Counted from the stretch's first letter, positions 23,153 to 38,000 are shown. The stretch is DNA of 64,000 nucleotides from Spongilla lacustris (GCA_949361645.1 OX442418.1:5337609-5401608); one strand, 5' to 3'. Numbers and translations: made by a program. The notes: generated from the sequence alone by a model not told the origin.

Positions 23153-24430
23153 TGTTTAATCTCCCGGAATCCTTATTTAAGGATGGCCATCCTTAAATAA
23201 GGATGATGACCACTTTCTAAGAGAATGATGCACACTTGGTGCTTTATTTTAGATTTGTGATTAACTAGATTCAAGATAAGACAGATTAGCGTTACTGCCG
23301 CGATTACAACAGGTTTGACTTGCTCAAAAACCGGTATTACAGTCTCGTTATGGCGAAGCCGCCATTATTTGCCGTTGGCGATATAGTAGTGAGCCAATTA
23401 ACTCAAATCGAAGGAAGGGCAGGTTTCTGAAAGCTGAAGGAGTAGAATGTAGACTGTCAGAATCAGATGGACCCATCTGTGGAACAATATCCACGGCGAT
23501 ACGCTGGCTCACGAGTCACAACTCACGTACATTGTACGTACCGCGCGGCAATTCACTGAGTGTACAGGTACTGATTGCATACACTCGAAAGTGCCAAGCT
23601 ATAGCTAAGCAACCCTGCTTAGCTACCGAGAGAGCCACAGAAAACGACGGATGTAATTCCTCAGTATGGATGGGACGTACATGTAGGCTAGGCGGGCCAC
23701 TAGGCCCATGTATATACATGTGTAGCTAGGTGACCTTAATTCCGTAATTCCATAATCTATGGCGGCAGCAACAGTAGGCCTAGGCAATGACGTGGTCCCC
23801 TCGAGTCTGATTAATTGGGGCTAAGAATTGGCAACGCCCGGTACTGTATGCATGAAATGATAGGAATAGAAAGCACACTCAGTCTGTTCAATGGAGCGCA
23901 ACCACATGTAGTGCACGTGGTCATGCACTGGTCTCAGTGAGGCTATAGGGATACATCCACGCTGGCGTTTGACCAGAAGATAGCATCTACATCAGTACAC
24001 GTACAATTAAACGCTTGATATTAATTTTGAAGTGTTATGATGTAAATGCTCATAACTTATTAACCACAAGTTATTTTTTCAACGAATCAGGTTATGAGTA
24101 TAGCTGGGTTAACTGACTATCTTAGAAAATCAAGAGTTTTAAAACCATTATGGTTTTTGAGGTCAATAACCTCTACTGTTGTGATCCTTATTTAAGGATG
24201 GTGTCAATCCTTAAATAAGGATGTGCCACTTCATCCCTGTTTTAAAATATGTACATTGATCATATTGACATCATATACAGTTTGTTATGGAGGCTAATCA
24301 GTTTACAATTGACCAATAGCATTTATATTATCTAATTTGCTTGGTTAGCAAAAGTATGCAATGCAAAAGACGATCCTTATTTAAGGATAATGACATCCTT
24401 AAATAAGGATTTTTCCCTGGAGATTAAACA
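23153..24430. mobile_element. TTAA-flanked non-autonomous element with double-palindrome ends
   Basis: 1,278 bp between TTAA (23149-23152) and TTAA (24431-24434). Ends are inverted (TGTTTAATCTCC...GGAGATTAAACA), and just inside each end is a pair of 16-bp near-palindromes, ATCCTTATTTAAGGAT then ATCCTTAAATAAGGAT (23169-23204 with a 4-bp spacer; 24373-24410 with a 6-bp spacer). A third pair lies internally at 24184-24222. TTAA targets are used by piggyBac and Kolobok transposases; the ends match neither family closely enough to name one. No coding capacity seen. Confidence 0.8.
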
Positions 24431-24434
24431 TTAA

Positions 24435-25089
24435 ATAGTGTATGCCAGGGTCAATTGAAACAAATTAGTCAATCACAAATACTCAAAGGATGTCCAGGAT
24501 GGTGAATCCGTATCCTCTCGTGAAGGCATGACCTAAGGTGATCATGACCCACTTGCCATGACAATGTTTGCCATAGGTGTTGTACCACTCATTAACATTA
24601 TCAAATATACAAGTACACATGTATAGCATCTTTCCAAGTACACCAAAGTGCTCCGGCCATTCACGTACAGCAGAATTATAGTATGCTAGGAGAAACTATT
24701 ATAATGCAATTGCAAGGCAATAGCATTATATGTATAGCCTGTGTGGAGCAGAAGTACAACATAATTATATATAGTTTTATGAATGATATATGCAGTGCTA
24801 TATGCATATGCTTATTAGATGCACGACAGCATAGAGAAATCACATGAAGAAATGGTACTTCTTGTTGAAGGCTACATGTACATATATGCATATAGCTGTA
24901 GTTGCTCAGTATATGCAAATTCATTTTACCAGCCTTTACATGTATGCATCCAGGCAAAGCTTCAATGTCTTGGTTTTATATAATAGATAACAGTATCAGT
25001 GAGTATTCAGGTCGTTTTTAAAAATACATTTCAGCACCAAATTGTAAAATGTCTACAAAGCACACTCTATTTTTATAAGTCCTAATGTC
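24435..25089. other. Intergenic, 3' flank of the RNF213 homologue
   Basis: No gene recognised. This is where the convergent BABAM1 and RNF213 transcripts would terminate. Confidence 0.5.
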
Positions 25090-28000
25090 CTATGATGGAT
25101 GTTGATCTTGATGTTCATGCTCATGGTCTTTTTTGTATCCCACAATATGTTTCCATGTTGCAATGATCTGCTTAAATGTAATAGAGATGGGAAATTCATT
25201 TAATTCAGGGATGGCCCTAATGCCACAGATTTCAAGGAACATTTTTGTAGTTTCAGCGAGTCTGTGAACAAAAGTGAATTAACACATGATATTTCATTGA
25301 ATGAAACATGCTTGGCACTCACGGCAACAATAATTCTTCCTGAGAAGAAAATCTTAGATGAGATTGAATAAGTTCATATAATATTCCAAGCAAGTTGTCG
25401 AGATCAAAGCGCCTCAATACTTTGTTAAGTTCAGCTTTTTGGAAAACAGTCAAATCATCTTGAAGCTGAGTTAATTCCTCTTCAAATGGTTCCTGCATTT
25501 TGTTGACAAATTATGTACATGTAGATTATAAATAGTACAAACTACAGAGAATGTTTTAGTGACCATTTTGTTGCTAGCAACTTTCATGATAGCATACATA
25601 CATGTTAGAATAAAGATCACAGAAGCATGAGTCCCATTAACTAATATTATTAACCATAATAACATGACATTTGTATAAAGGTGCAGGCATTATGCAGTGT
25701 ATTGTATGTCATGTTTAGTAATAGAGAAGTCGTCGAATCCATGTTTAGTAATAGAGAAGTCGTCGAATCTTTGATGTTTAATATATGATGTTAGGGTTAT
25801 ATTATTAGAGTTCTCATTTACCTGATGTGCAGCAATTGCTAACTGCACAGAAAGTGATTGCCAAATGGAAATTATATGCTTGAGCTTGAGGAATTCTGGC
25901 ACCTGCAAATTGAATGCATTGAAATGGCTAGTTGTTAGTATTTTTGTAGCACACCGCTGGTGCCTTCATCTTAAGTGTTTTGGTTGCATAATCTCTGATG
26001 GAGGTCTCCCCGTTACCACCGATTGATGACAAAAATCCAAGTATAATTGAAATTTCTTCCAATGTCATTTTCAGCTGGTCAGGGCTGATCGATTCAATGC
26101 AAATACTCGTTCGATGCTGTGATGTTAGTTGTTCCTAAAATGCAACAATCAGAATGTTAAGTAATTGGGACAGAAATTTGTGTATGTTACATAATAAAAA
26201 CCCCAGCTAACATGTGATTTGACAAAAATAAAACTAAAATTCACGGGCTATGGCAGGCAAAACAGTGTGTGCCAGCAACGCCTGAGCATATTGCCTCATT
26301 AGCACAATTGACATACAGCAATATAATTCATTTAACGAAGTTGCAGATGTTTGTCTGTTGTGGAGGCCTAGTAATTTGCTTAGATGGGCAAACATTGTTA
26401 CAGCTTCATGACCCCATCCACCTTATAAACTTCAACTAACATTACTTTGATTGTGAATAAGCATTTCAGAAACTGATTGGTTAAATTGCACAGTACTCAC
26501 GACAGTTGTAGGGAAATAGTTTTTAAAATGAAATGTCATAGGTAATAGCTTATTACAGCTTAAGACTAGCACATGTCTCCTTTTTGAGGCACTTTGAATT
26601 ATAGTTATTAATATGGAAGGCAAAACACATATCTATGTATACTGGTCAATTTATTATGTATCTCTCATCTCTAGATGTAGGCCAGTCTTATTTGTCTACC
26701 AATTTGCTGCAATAATTAAAATGCCACTCCCCCCTGAAATGGTTGAACTCATCAGGTCCTTTTTAAGTTTACTGTCTATGTCACCTTATTGCACAATAGA
26801 AATGAACTAAATAGAGACAACAAGGCTGAAATCTTGTTGTTTATGTGCTAAATAAAAATGCGTACAATCTGATCATCAGAAGTCTCTTTAAAAGGGGTTC
26901 TATTTTTAATGACTTCATAATCGGAGTGGCTAACGTACATGTGTGTACTTTTCATGGATGTCTTGCAACCACACTTAATGTGCAGCATGTATATGTGCAG
27001 GGGCCTGCCTAAAATCTTCAAGAATGGCAATAAAAATGACATGAATTGTAGTGATACAAGCTAGCAAGAAGTGGCATCACAAATTGATATACTACCGACC
27101 ACCTACATAAACTTTTGTTTTGCTTAATTTGCACATAAGAAAAACCAGTGGCTTACTTGAAAAATTTTCTTTCTTAGTGTTGACGTGAATTCTTTTTTGT
27201 AAACAACAAGAGGCACATCGAATATAATGAAGGGTTTTCCATGAATGAATAGGTCTACAATGCGTTTCTCAAGAGCTGGGAGGTTTAATTTGATTTTTTG
27301 TCCCCTTGTATCAGTGAAGTGAGAATAACAACAGTGGGAGATGATTAGTGGTAGCAACTGGTGTTCATAATTGATAAGATGACATGTATCCAGATGAAAA
27401 ATAGGGACTTTTTGAGGTTTCCATCTTGGACCATCAACACTAAAAAGGTACAATTAAATTACACAAACTAATGCTTAGTGTCTACTTTACCTGTTCAACA
27501 ATCTACACTTTTCTAAGAAATCATTGTGTGTACAAACCAGAAAGTCTACCATTGCTGTCGTACACACACCATAGCCGGTTGTTGTAGGGATGAGACACTC
27601 CAAACTCGTATTTTCTGTTATCTCTGATACAAGGTACTTTCTTTTCACTTTCATACGTGCTGTTAGACAATATGTAATGTACATGTACAAGGAAAATGAA
27701 TCAGCATATTATTACCTATTGCATGCTCCACAAGTTTGTTGTACACCAATTTCCAAGCCTTTGACAAACTGCCAATCATTTTTTCTAATCTTCCACGAGC
27801 ATCTATAAATACAATGATTTGAGTATACATTGGTGGGAAAAATTGCTAGGAACAAAATACTATGATTTGTATTCAAATTCAAACAGCAGTAATAAATTCA
27901 TGCATATCAATACAGCACAATACCAACCACCAGATTCTTTGAGAAAAACACCCACAGTCTTCTCTCCAATCATTTTGTTGTAAATCTGGGAAGCATATTT

Positions 28001-29091
28001 ATCATGGAAATACTGTTGCAGATGTATAATATCTGGAAGGTACTGTGTGGCTCGAAGTCTACTCTCCTGCAAAATACAACAATAGGTGTAAACAAATATC
28101 ATGCACTGCAGCAGTACCTGTTTTAAGAATGAGTAAAGAATGGGACATGAAGCATGCATGTCATTTGTTTTAATCACTTGGATGAGGCTATCCAGTGTTA
28201 TCTTAGGCCTGAATGCCCAGACGTGATGTTCGATATCACCTTCTTCTGCTTCTGTACTGTCATATGCAATTGACAGAAGACCATTACTGCATCCTACTCA
28301 AAATGAGATCATGTGCATGTAACTGGCAAGCATAAAAACATACCTTGGTTTCTATGTCTCAGATATGATTTCATTACAGAGTCAATATTTATATTCATTT
28401 CCTACAAGTAATGCACATCACAATGTCAGTAGCCTTTCTATTTATTTTTACTCAAGAACACCCTACGAAGCTGTCTACGTATAAGGATATCTTTGCAGAC
28501 AGATTACAATCATTGATAAGATTATCATACCTGAAGAGTTGGCTGTATATATGTTGCCTCAAATTGAACTTCCCAAGCAGCTCTGACATCTCTGCTCGTT
28601 AGAGTGCTGTGTTGTGCTTGCGCTGTATCCATAACTGGGGGAAAAAAAGAGTACATGTAAATTACATAATGATAACGTCATTACAAGATGTTACCATATG
28701 ATGTGCTTTTATTAATAATGTCTTGAAGCACAAGGTGTATCACAATTAAAGCTTCATCATAACTTTTTCCGATTGCTTTTCTAAGGCATATAATATCATT
28801 TTCAAGATGTCTCAGCATAAAGTCAGGAATCTGGTGTTCCTGGATGACTGGTGTAATCAACTGGACCAGACCTGGACCGGCCTGCTATGTAAATTAAAAG
28901 AATAGTACATTGCATATTAAAAGTGCAAATTAAATCTTCTTACTTGATTATTGCAGCTTGCCCAGAGCAGCACAGAATGCATTAGCGCTTGAATGATGCA
29001 GTAGGAAGCTGGTGTAAGATCCCGCTCAGCAGTGGGAATGGAATGTCCAAGATGTGGGTCACCTAAGATATACCCAGTTTTGGTAGTATCA
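25090..29091 (-). CDS. RNF213: RNF213 homologue, C-terminal exons
   Basis: Exons 28944-29091, 28695-28881, 28531-28634, 28344-28401, 28118-28293, 27928-28066, 27716-27802, 27491-27659, 27157-27439, 25955-26134, 25822-25902, 25323-25492, 25090-25261. Landmarks: TKTGYILGDP, EALIVIHLVLQDI, LIPTTTGYGVCTTAMVDFL, LIISHCCYSH, LGFLSSIGG, LKHIISIWQSLS, EPFEEELTQL, and a His-rich end (GYKKDHEHEHQDQHPS). This is the RNF213 C-terminal domain. The final tail after FKQIIATWKHIV differs from vertebrates. Confidence 0.93.
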
Positions 29092-32000
29092 CTAAATGGT
29101 GAGATGAATTCATATTTGTATAATACTAGGAAGCAAAACGATAATGAGCTGTGATGTAATGTGATGTAATCTACTGATTTACTGATGGCAATTGCATTTG
29201 GATTCTAAATTGACTGAGTTTAATACATCACACTTTTGAAATTTATGTTGGGTATACACCAAAAAGATGCACTCCCAAACTGCTTTTCATGAGGATTCAG
29301 AATGGTGTTAATGGTTACACTGTTTGCAAATATTAGTGAGCAAATCATAATGGAGTTTATGATGTCATGTGAAGGTATAATATGATATCATAACAGATGT
29401 GTGTTAACAGTAGCATAAACATTGTCAATGTGAACAATTGAGTAATGACTGGATTTGATCAATGCAAATATTAAATTTGAAGTAAATTAAACTAGGATGC
29501 CATGGTTAATAACCCAATGAGGCTGATCTTTGGCACATATATACACCAAATGAATACTGAAGTGCATGGAAAAGGGGATGTAGCACAATTATAAAGGCAC
29601 TAAAAGGCACAGCTTTGAAATGTGTGCAATATAAATTTTCACACCATTTGCTGCTTTCCACACTTGACGCATGGTCTACAATAGGCACTCCACATATTGG
29701 ACATGTGAGATGAATTGGGTGTCCAAACTGCCATAAAGGAATGAAACAAAACTACATGTAAATCAGCATTTGGTATTTATTACATACCTCAGTCACCAAG
29801 TATGGGTGGCCTTTGGAACAGACTGTAAATAATAATAAATTAATAAAAGTAAACATATACATCTAAAGTAATCACATACTGCAGAATTTTCCTGATAGTG
29901 CTTGATAAGACTCGCAGCAAATATCATCAGGCATGGTGGGCAGGTATTTATCCTATGCAAACAGTGTATGATGGAGACATGCTAAATGACTGGCGATAAT
30001 GTGAACCCTGAATCACCATAACTATCAATTGTGCCATGCATTGCATAAATTAGAGTAACGAGAGAATGGTAGCAACATTGTGTGGACATTATCGTCTATA
30101 CATACAGGTGTGCACATCCATGTGGCAATTGGATTGACATAGCTAGTGTTGTGTGCTTCTTGATAATGTTTGTTGTGGTTTATAATAGGACCAGATGGTA
30201 ACAATATAGTACACTTTATGAATAAATATCGAATTTTAATGCAGTGGCACTACAAATTCAGAAATCTAGATCCCACGTTATGATGAATAATAATTACAAA
30301 GTGCACTTTAAACAATGTGGAAAATGATCATGCATCTATTTAATTTGCAGGAGTGAATTAGAAATGAAAAATAAAAACATGACTAGAGAATCAAGATACA
30401 TTAATGAATCTATTGTGATCAAAACACTATCCTACCTTTTAACAGACATGGATTTGAAAATGATACTTACCTTTAATGCCACTGGGTTAGTTAGCATACA
30501 GAGGAAAGGAGCCATAAGGGACAAGGGGTTAGAGGCAGAAACCACTGTGATTGCATGCACCACAAGAGTGATTAGCGCCACTGATAGACATGAGTGTTGA
30601 CCATTCCCTTTGAGCTTTGAAAGCAGTCCACCTTCTGGATTGGCAACCAACAGTTGTGCAGTGCTGCGCAGCTACATGTATACACAAGTGAATATCAATA
30701 AATATCAACCATGGCACAGTGCATACCTGTGGTTGCATTGCTTGAATTACATCTTCTAGCCTTGCAATATTCTACAAATATGTTTTTGAAACTTACATAT
30801 GTGCAGCCATAAATTTAGGATGATCTTACATTCTGCAACATATTTTGTTCTGGAGATTTGAAATATAGTTTAGAGTATATTGCCAGAATGCAAATTGCTT
30901 GATGATATTCTGAAGATGGCTGTGAAAAAAATAATTTTGAACATATGGGGTTTGTACATGTATCATACCACTATTGCTTGTTGGCTTGCTGCATGTTCAC
31001 CACCGAGAACTCCAACAATGCTCTCACATGCACTGACATATGTGGGTCCATAGATGTAAAAAGGGTCCACACACTCCTCACCATCCTACATGCAAATAAA
31101 AATACACATTTAAAGTGAAGTCAAATAAGTGGACACATGTTGTAGCATAAGTCACATTGCAACAAGTTGTGATTTTGTTTATATAAATAGGACTGTTAAG
31201 TATATAGGCAATGGTTTGGTTGAATTTGCAATCCTATATATACTTGTACAGAAAAGATCATTTGAGATACTGATACATTCAAGCAAATTGCAATAATTTC
31301 GGACTGAAAGTTTAATCAAATCAATAATTTGGGCTGAATGTGGAATCAAATAATAAAATGGTAAGTGGTATTCAATTTGGGCTCAAATATTTAAATGTGA
31401 CTATTGCAATCATGTTGTATTTTACGAACATAAAAACAACATATTCAATTTGAACATTATCAGACAAATTTGGATTAATGGAAATTGTGTAGGGAAATAA
31501 ATACGAATTTTATCAATGTGTAAATAAATGATGTAATTTGAATTCATACCTGTTCACTTTTCATACTGGCAGGAATCACCCATGGATACACTTTAGCAAT
31601 TGCTTTTAAAGACGACAAGCCATGTAGCCTAACAATTATCTTTATCAAATATAGGGCTGGATGTTGAACACCAGATTGACCTGCAGCAATGCAAATATCT
31701 TTAGATTTGTCCAATAAGGCACTTAAAATCAGTGATGAAAATGAGACGTTATTATACATGATGTCTGCTGTTTTTTCAAGTGAAAATCTCATAAATGCTA
31801 TCCTCTCTAGATATTCCATAATATCACCAGTTACTCTGGAATACTGAAATGCATCTGAAAACTGTTGAGTGATGATCGATTCCTGCATGTTTAAAGACCA
31901 TTCCTTGAACAACAAATCCTGGAGTAAAGACAAAACATAAAGTAAACCAAAATATTAAAACAGATAGCCTAATACCTCAAAACACTGAAGAAAAATTAGG

Positions 32001-35000
32001 CAGAAACTCAAATCCTTAGTCATACATGAGGATTGATTAGGTTTTTTGAAATATCTGTGAAGTTGTCCTCGTACTTGCTCTGCCCTTTTAAAAGAATGCT
32101 GATATTGAAGTGTCTGGTTATGTATTAACTAAATAACATACCTGTTTGCAATCAATAGATGCAGCAGAACAATTTTGTTAGCAGAAATACTGTACACGCA
32201 TTGTTGCGAGTCTTCTGCATCACATTCTGCTTTAAATATAGTCTGAATAAGTATTTCTATAAGTTTATCATCTGGTGTACTCCACGAACTGAAGCATAAG
32301 GTAGAAACAAGTTCAAAAAAAAAATCATTGCAGCTTTCTGCAAGAGCCTGATCGCCAGGTTTCTTCCTAAAAATTGATCAATTTTTAAATACACGTACAT
32401 TCCAATTAGCATACAGGAGCTCACAGAATTACGGTCTTCAATATGTTTTGCACATCCTCAATCGTTGTGCCATTAGAAAAGTCCATGTTTTTTTTGTGCT
32501 TTAAAATCTGATTATAAATTACAACAAGTTTGTCTGCTATTACAAGTATGTACAGTAAGAAACTAACCGTATATATTCTTCGAGCGAACGCCACAGTGTT
32601 TTCATGATGTAGCATTATATGTTCAACAAAAAGTTTTGTAGCCAATGTAAGCTGCCATAATTTTCTGTGAGAAAATTGACAATAAAGTTGAGCTGAACAC
32701 ACTGGCCATAAATCACTCCAATAGCCATATGATCAAACATGTATTGTTACCTTCACTTTTAACACATCAAATATTTTTGCACAGTATTCATTTGATTGCA
32801 GTTATTTACTGGTGATTAATTACTTAAGAAGTAAACTGTTAGAGAGAGGTCACTATACGAACATTGTGAGGCTCAAAACAGTATGGGTTTTAAAGATATT
32901 CTGGTTCTTAGGACTTTTCAAAATCAAACTAATGATACTGCATCTTTCAGCCGCTCATGATAAACCTGTTGTCTAATTACATCAACAGCATCCACCTGTG
33001 CTGGTCTCAAAAACAAGAGGCAACTTGCAATTCCAAAGCTAGAAACAAAAGCGGTGGCCAGAATAAGCAATCCGCACCACCCCAGAGGTAATGCATTCAC
33101 AAGGCTAGTGTTCTAGCATCTGTGAAGGTATACATGTTAGATGGGGTATAAACTCACTCATTCAAAGCTTTGAATTGTTTGATAGCAGCTTTTGCGATTG
33201 CTGATTGGGTTCTTTTGGTTGACTTTATTGTCTGGACCACCACTTCTCAGGTTCAAATGTAATTTATCATATAATTGCCCAAAAAGGCATTCATTTAGCA
33301 CTTTTTTTTAACAGTGATGACTCAGAAACGAATAATTTGAATTCATTAATAGTAAGAGCATAATACAAAATGACATCACTAATATTTTACGGGCTTTCAG
33401 CTCGAAAAGACTGTAACTATTTACCAAACCTGAAAATGAAAATTTCAAAAAGAATGTTCTTTTAGATATATTTCAATAACAATAAGATAGAAGGAAAATC
33501 TGATGTAAAACTATTTGTCAATAAATACTGAAAGCATCACATGACTATTTTAAACACTTGTAGTGACCCTAGTACAAACATTTGATTCCTCTTCCTGTTG
33601 CAGTGATCAAAATTATGGTAGAACAATTTATGTGCCTGTATTCTAAGTTAAAAATCGAACAAAATGTTTATGTTGTATCAATCAAGCTGGGGATTTTGCA
33701 TAAGAATAAATAAAAATCTTTGTTAGCAGTGGGTTGAAAAAGAAAAACATGTCTGCAATTAATATTACATTTGGATAAATCACAGCTCGACAGGTACGAC
33801 ATAAACATAGTGCTCGATTTTTAACATTGAATAGAAAGCAGCAGTGTTTAATCAATAAAATACTGTACACCCTCATATTGAATTCATCACCAGGTAGGGG
33901 ATTAAGCCATGTGGGGTACTAAAACCATTTAGTGGAGTAGCTAGTAATCATGCGCTAAAAAGCTTGCAAGAATGGAAAGAAGCACCCGTGGATTGCATCT
34001 ATACAAAGCAACACATTATTAAAGAAAACACTTACCTTGCCTCTATGAATTCTTGCAACATAGCATTAGATGTCAAGGACAAACAAGAGTAAATAGCGAT
34101 TTGTGAATATTGAATTCTTTGTAACCACTGCTTTATTTCTGATGAAGTTCTCTCCAAGGGAGGGTTCAAAGCTGCTAAGGCTTGTTTTGCACCATGAAGA
34201 TGGAGAACCTTAGGTAGGAAATCTTACATTTAATGCAGTTAATGCACATACAGATTATTACCATTTCATCTGAACTGGGTGAAATGGTATCTAAAATACT
34301 TGGTAGATGCCAGGAAAGCTGACTGAAACACATAATGCGAGCATTGTGCATCCAATACATAGTTTGAAGTGCAGCAATCTTCTTAGTTAAACTTCCAAAT
34401 GTGTCGAATGTAACTGCCTCACAGAGCTTGCTCAGTGTATCAGTTATGTGCTGCAAGCAGAACAATTATCAGATAAGCAATACTTGTAGTTATTTACCTT
34501 ATACTCCATGTCACGAAATGTTGAATCATCATGATAGCATTGATGCACACTCTTCAGAAAGTCATGTAGATAGTAACAAAATAGGTTATCACAATCATTT
34601 TCTGTTACAGCTTCAAGGATTGCTCCAACTGATGTGTCTTTTAATAAAGTATAAGCTTTAAAGAATAAAGTTTGCGTGTCATTTTCTGTATGAAGAAAGA
34701 TAGGTAACACAAGCTATCAAATATAGTATATTATTGTACCTGTGGTGATAAGATTACTCCATAATGAATCCATACATTCTTTTATGACCCACGAAAATGG
34801 CAATTTACAATTATAGTCCCTTTCTGACACAGGATGATTGTGCAATTTGCATTCTAAGTCACATTTGAACATAGACAACCAAAACCGTTTAACTGAAACA
34901 CTCACATTGATGTGATCATGGATCAAATCTAAGTTGCAATGATGGTCAGAGTAATCAATTATTTCAGCGAATATGGGAATGATGACTTCATCAATCTTCC

Positions 35001-38000
35001 TGATTAATGCATTACGAAACGTTCCACCATGTTGCAGACTCTGTACATTTAAAGCTTCATTCAACATCCAATCAGACAAAACTGCATCTCTCTCTTGAAG
35101 GACCTTAGCAATGTGTTGAACTACCACACCATAAAATGTTGTGCCAATATCTAGAAAAATGAGATGTTGATGTTTTAATTCCTATTGACACTAAATCATG
35201 TTTACCTGTTTCAGATACATGTAGAGATGATTTGGGAATTAAGTCAAGAAGCAAACGCACACGCTCGATTGCTCTGGAAGGATTAGACAGTCTGGAAGAT
35301 AGTCTAGACACAGCAGCATGTATGCAGTAGTGCAAGCGCTGATGCTGAGGTGAAATATGCTCAGGATGATTGAGTTTTTGACCAATAAACATTTCACTCA
35401 TTGTATACTCTGAAATGGCATGAATGTCAAAATTGCTTTCATCAACAGGCCACAACTCATCTAGATGCAGCGATATCCAAAGATCACCTTGAAACCCGAC
35501 AAAGTTGCACTGGTTGTGTAAATTAGAAGGCAAATTAACAATGAATAGAACATGCGTCATACTATTAGAATCCATTGAGGAACTTCTTTGAGCTCTGTCC
35601 AATTCATCATGAACCTTATAGTGTGCACAGGCTATCAGGTCGCTGTACAAATGTCCTGATTCACATTGAATGATTAATAAGGTTTCCTTTCTGGAGTCTC
35701 TCTTTGCAAATACAGTGCTGAAAATGAGAAACAGTTTATAGTCCTTTACATTAATTATACATAATAAGTACAACCCGGCTTGTAAATTTATCAGCACACA
35801 GATACATGTAATACAATCTTGGAAAACTAAGTAAAAGTGAAGTTCAGAAAATAGAAGACAGGTACACGTATTCTATACAGTGTTGTAGAGTGAGGCATGA
35901 AAAGTATCATTACCCAAAGCAGTGTACTACATAGTAAATAATAAAGATGTATACAGCTGTAAATTATGAAAAAAGAGTATCTAGCCAATATACATTGACA
36001 ATATACATGTATAATAATTTACAATGTATACAGGCAGTAATCAACACCTCATGAATTCACTAGATATTCTCTTGAGGTTGTTATTGTTTTGTTATCTTGA
36101 GGTGCTATATAAAATGGTGCAGTGCGTAATACAACTTATACTAATGTAACTCATTTTGTTTTGCTTGAATAATAACATTAGCATGCATTATAGCTGTAGG
36201 TTATAATAATACTGTAGCATTTTGTATGAGAAAACAGCATCAAAGTTACACCAAACAAATAAATACCTTATTTTTGTGCAGAAATCAATTTCTGTGTCAA
36301 ATTCTTGCAGAGTATAGCAGAACACATCCAAATTTAGGCGCTGACCCAACACTTTCACTTCACTGATAGTAAGGAGGTGGCTATGAGTAGTGACCTACAT
36401 GAATACGACATAACTGCTATTACAAGGTACATGCAATTTTACATGTATTAGACAGCTGTACTGCACATAGATTAAAACTATTACAGGTTAAATTTCGTTG
36501 AGTAATATTTTCACACACAAAGTTTTTCAATTCATGTGTGGATTTGGGAAGATTTCAACTTTCCAACCCATTGTACTTGTTGTTTGATGGATGTTTAAAC
36601 CATGTTTTACAGTCCTAGATGAGTTATAGCCATGCTAGGTCGAGTTTGGTGGAGTTACCAACGTTATCGTTACCATGCGTGGTGGCATATCACAATGGTA
36701 GAGCTTCGCCTTGATGCACTAGCTTGGCAATATTCGGGCCAAGCTCCAGAGGACCAGTACAACGAGCATGCATTGTCAAATGTAAAAGTGATGCTAAACT
36801 AGAAGAACGGAAATAAATTTATCTTCTGTACACCATTGGCAGACAAATGTACCCCCAGGATGATGTCTGGTACATTAGCCATTACTAGAATTCTATGTTA
36901 AAGCATTGCGTTCTTTTGTGGACAACTGGTATAGCCAACCCAACAATGTAGTTTCAACCAATTTATGATGAAATGAAAATTGGAGGCTTCACATCAATAC
37001 TATTGGAAAAAATAATAACTACATAAGCAGATAAAATAGAATCTGATAATTATTATGTTGATCAAAATAAATAATATATGATATATATCATGTACAACTG
37101 TCATACCTGTAGCAACTGGTTAGAAGATGGTTGCAATAGATGACGTTCCAAAAGAGCAATGAGCGAAAAATGAAACTGTTTCTTGAAATACATGTCATTC
37201 AATTCTGAGCACTCTTCTCCCTGAAGTTTAGATTTTCTTAGACGGATTAGGGCTGATGGAGAGGCTGTCTGAAGAAGCAGCCATTTGCTCTGCTGTAAGA
37301 CCTGTATGCATAATATTTTTTTATAATGGCCAATAACCACATTTTACTCATAACACACCGCCTCACTCCAGGTTTCTTCTTTGTTACTTTGTTGGTCATG
37401 AAGTTGTGAGAGTAAAATAGGACAGATATTAAAATCCTTATACTGTTTTCCTTCAGGCTTGCTGTCTGCTTGCAATTGTTTCACTTGTTGTATGGCATGG
37501 AAAACAACTGTTGCAGGTGTTTCGTTTTGATAGCCAATAAAAGCATCTTGCTCAGTAAATTTATAACTGCTGAAATAAACATACAAATTCAACCCCCCCC
37601 AAAAACCAAAGGTCATGAATGAAACTCAGGAATAATATAAGTGCACACATTTGTTATTACTGAACTAGAGACCTACCTTGTGTTGTCAACACAACTGAAT
37701 GCAGCAATCCACTGTTTGAGTTTTTCTACAACACCATGCTGCCATGGTGTGAAAATAGATGAGATTAGGACAAAATGTTTTTCTAGCCGATTTATTAAAG
37801 GTGTTGGAAACCTTTCATACACAGTAGATTTCTCAGCAATAAGGATTAACCTGAGAAAAAGGGATGCATTGATCACATGTGATACTTAATCTTTAATCTG
37901 TGTGAAACGATCCTGAATTCAGGATCGGTAAAATCCTGAATTCAGGATAATGAGTACATCTGTTATAACAACCATTGCAGGGAAAATTTTTATCATAACA

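Noticed and set aside
23169..24410. Palindromes considered as transcription terminators or a CRISPR-like array
   Set aside because: Only three pairs at uneven spacing, two of them inside matching inverted ends with TTAA flanks; this is an animal genome and a transposon explains them better.
32939..33038. FGIASC at the start of an RNF213 exon looked like the start of the vertebrate RING (FGIQPC)
   Set aside because: It lies upstream of the LFVEH segment, in the wrong order, and no other RING ligands follow.
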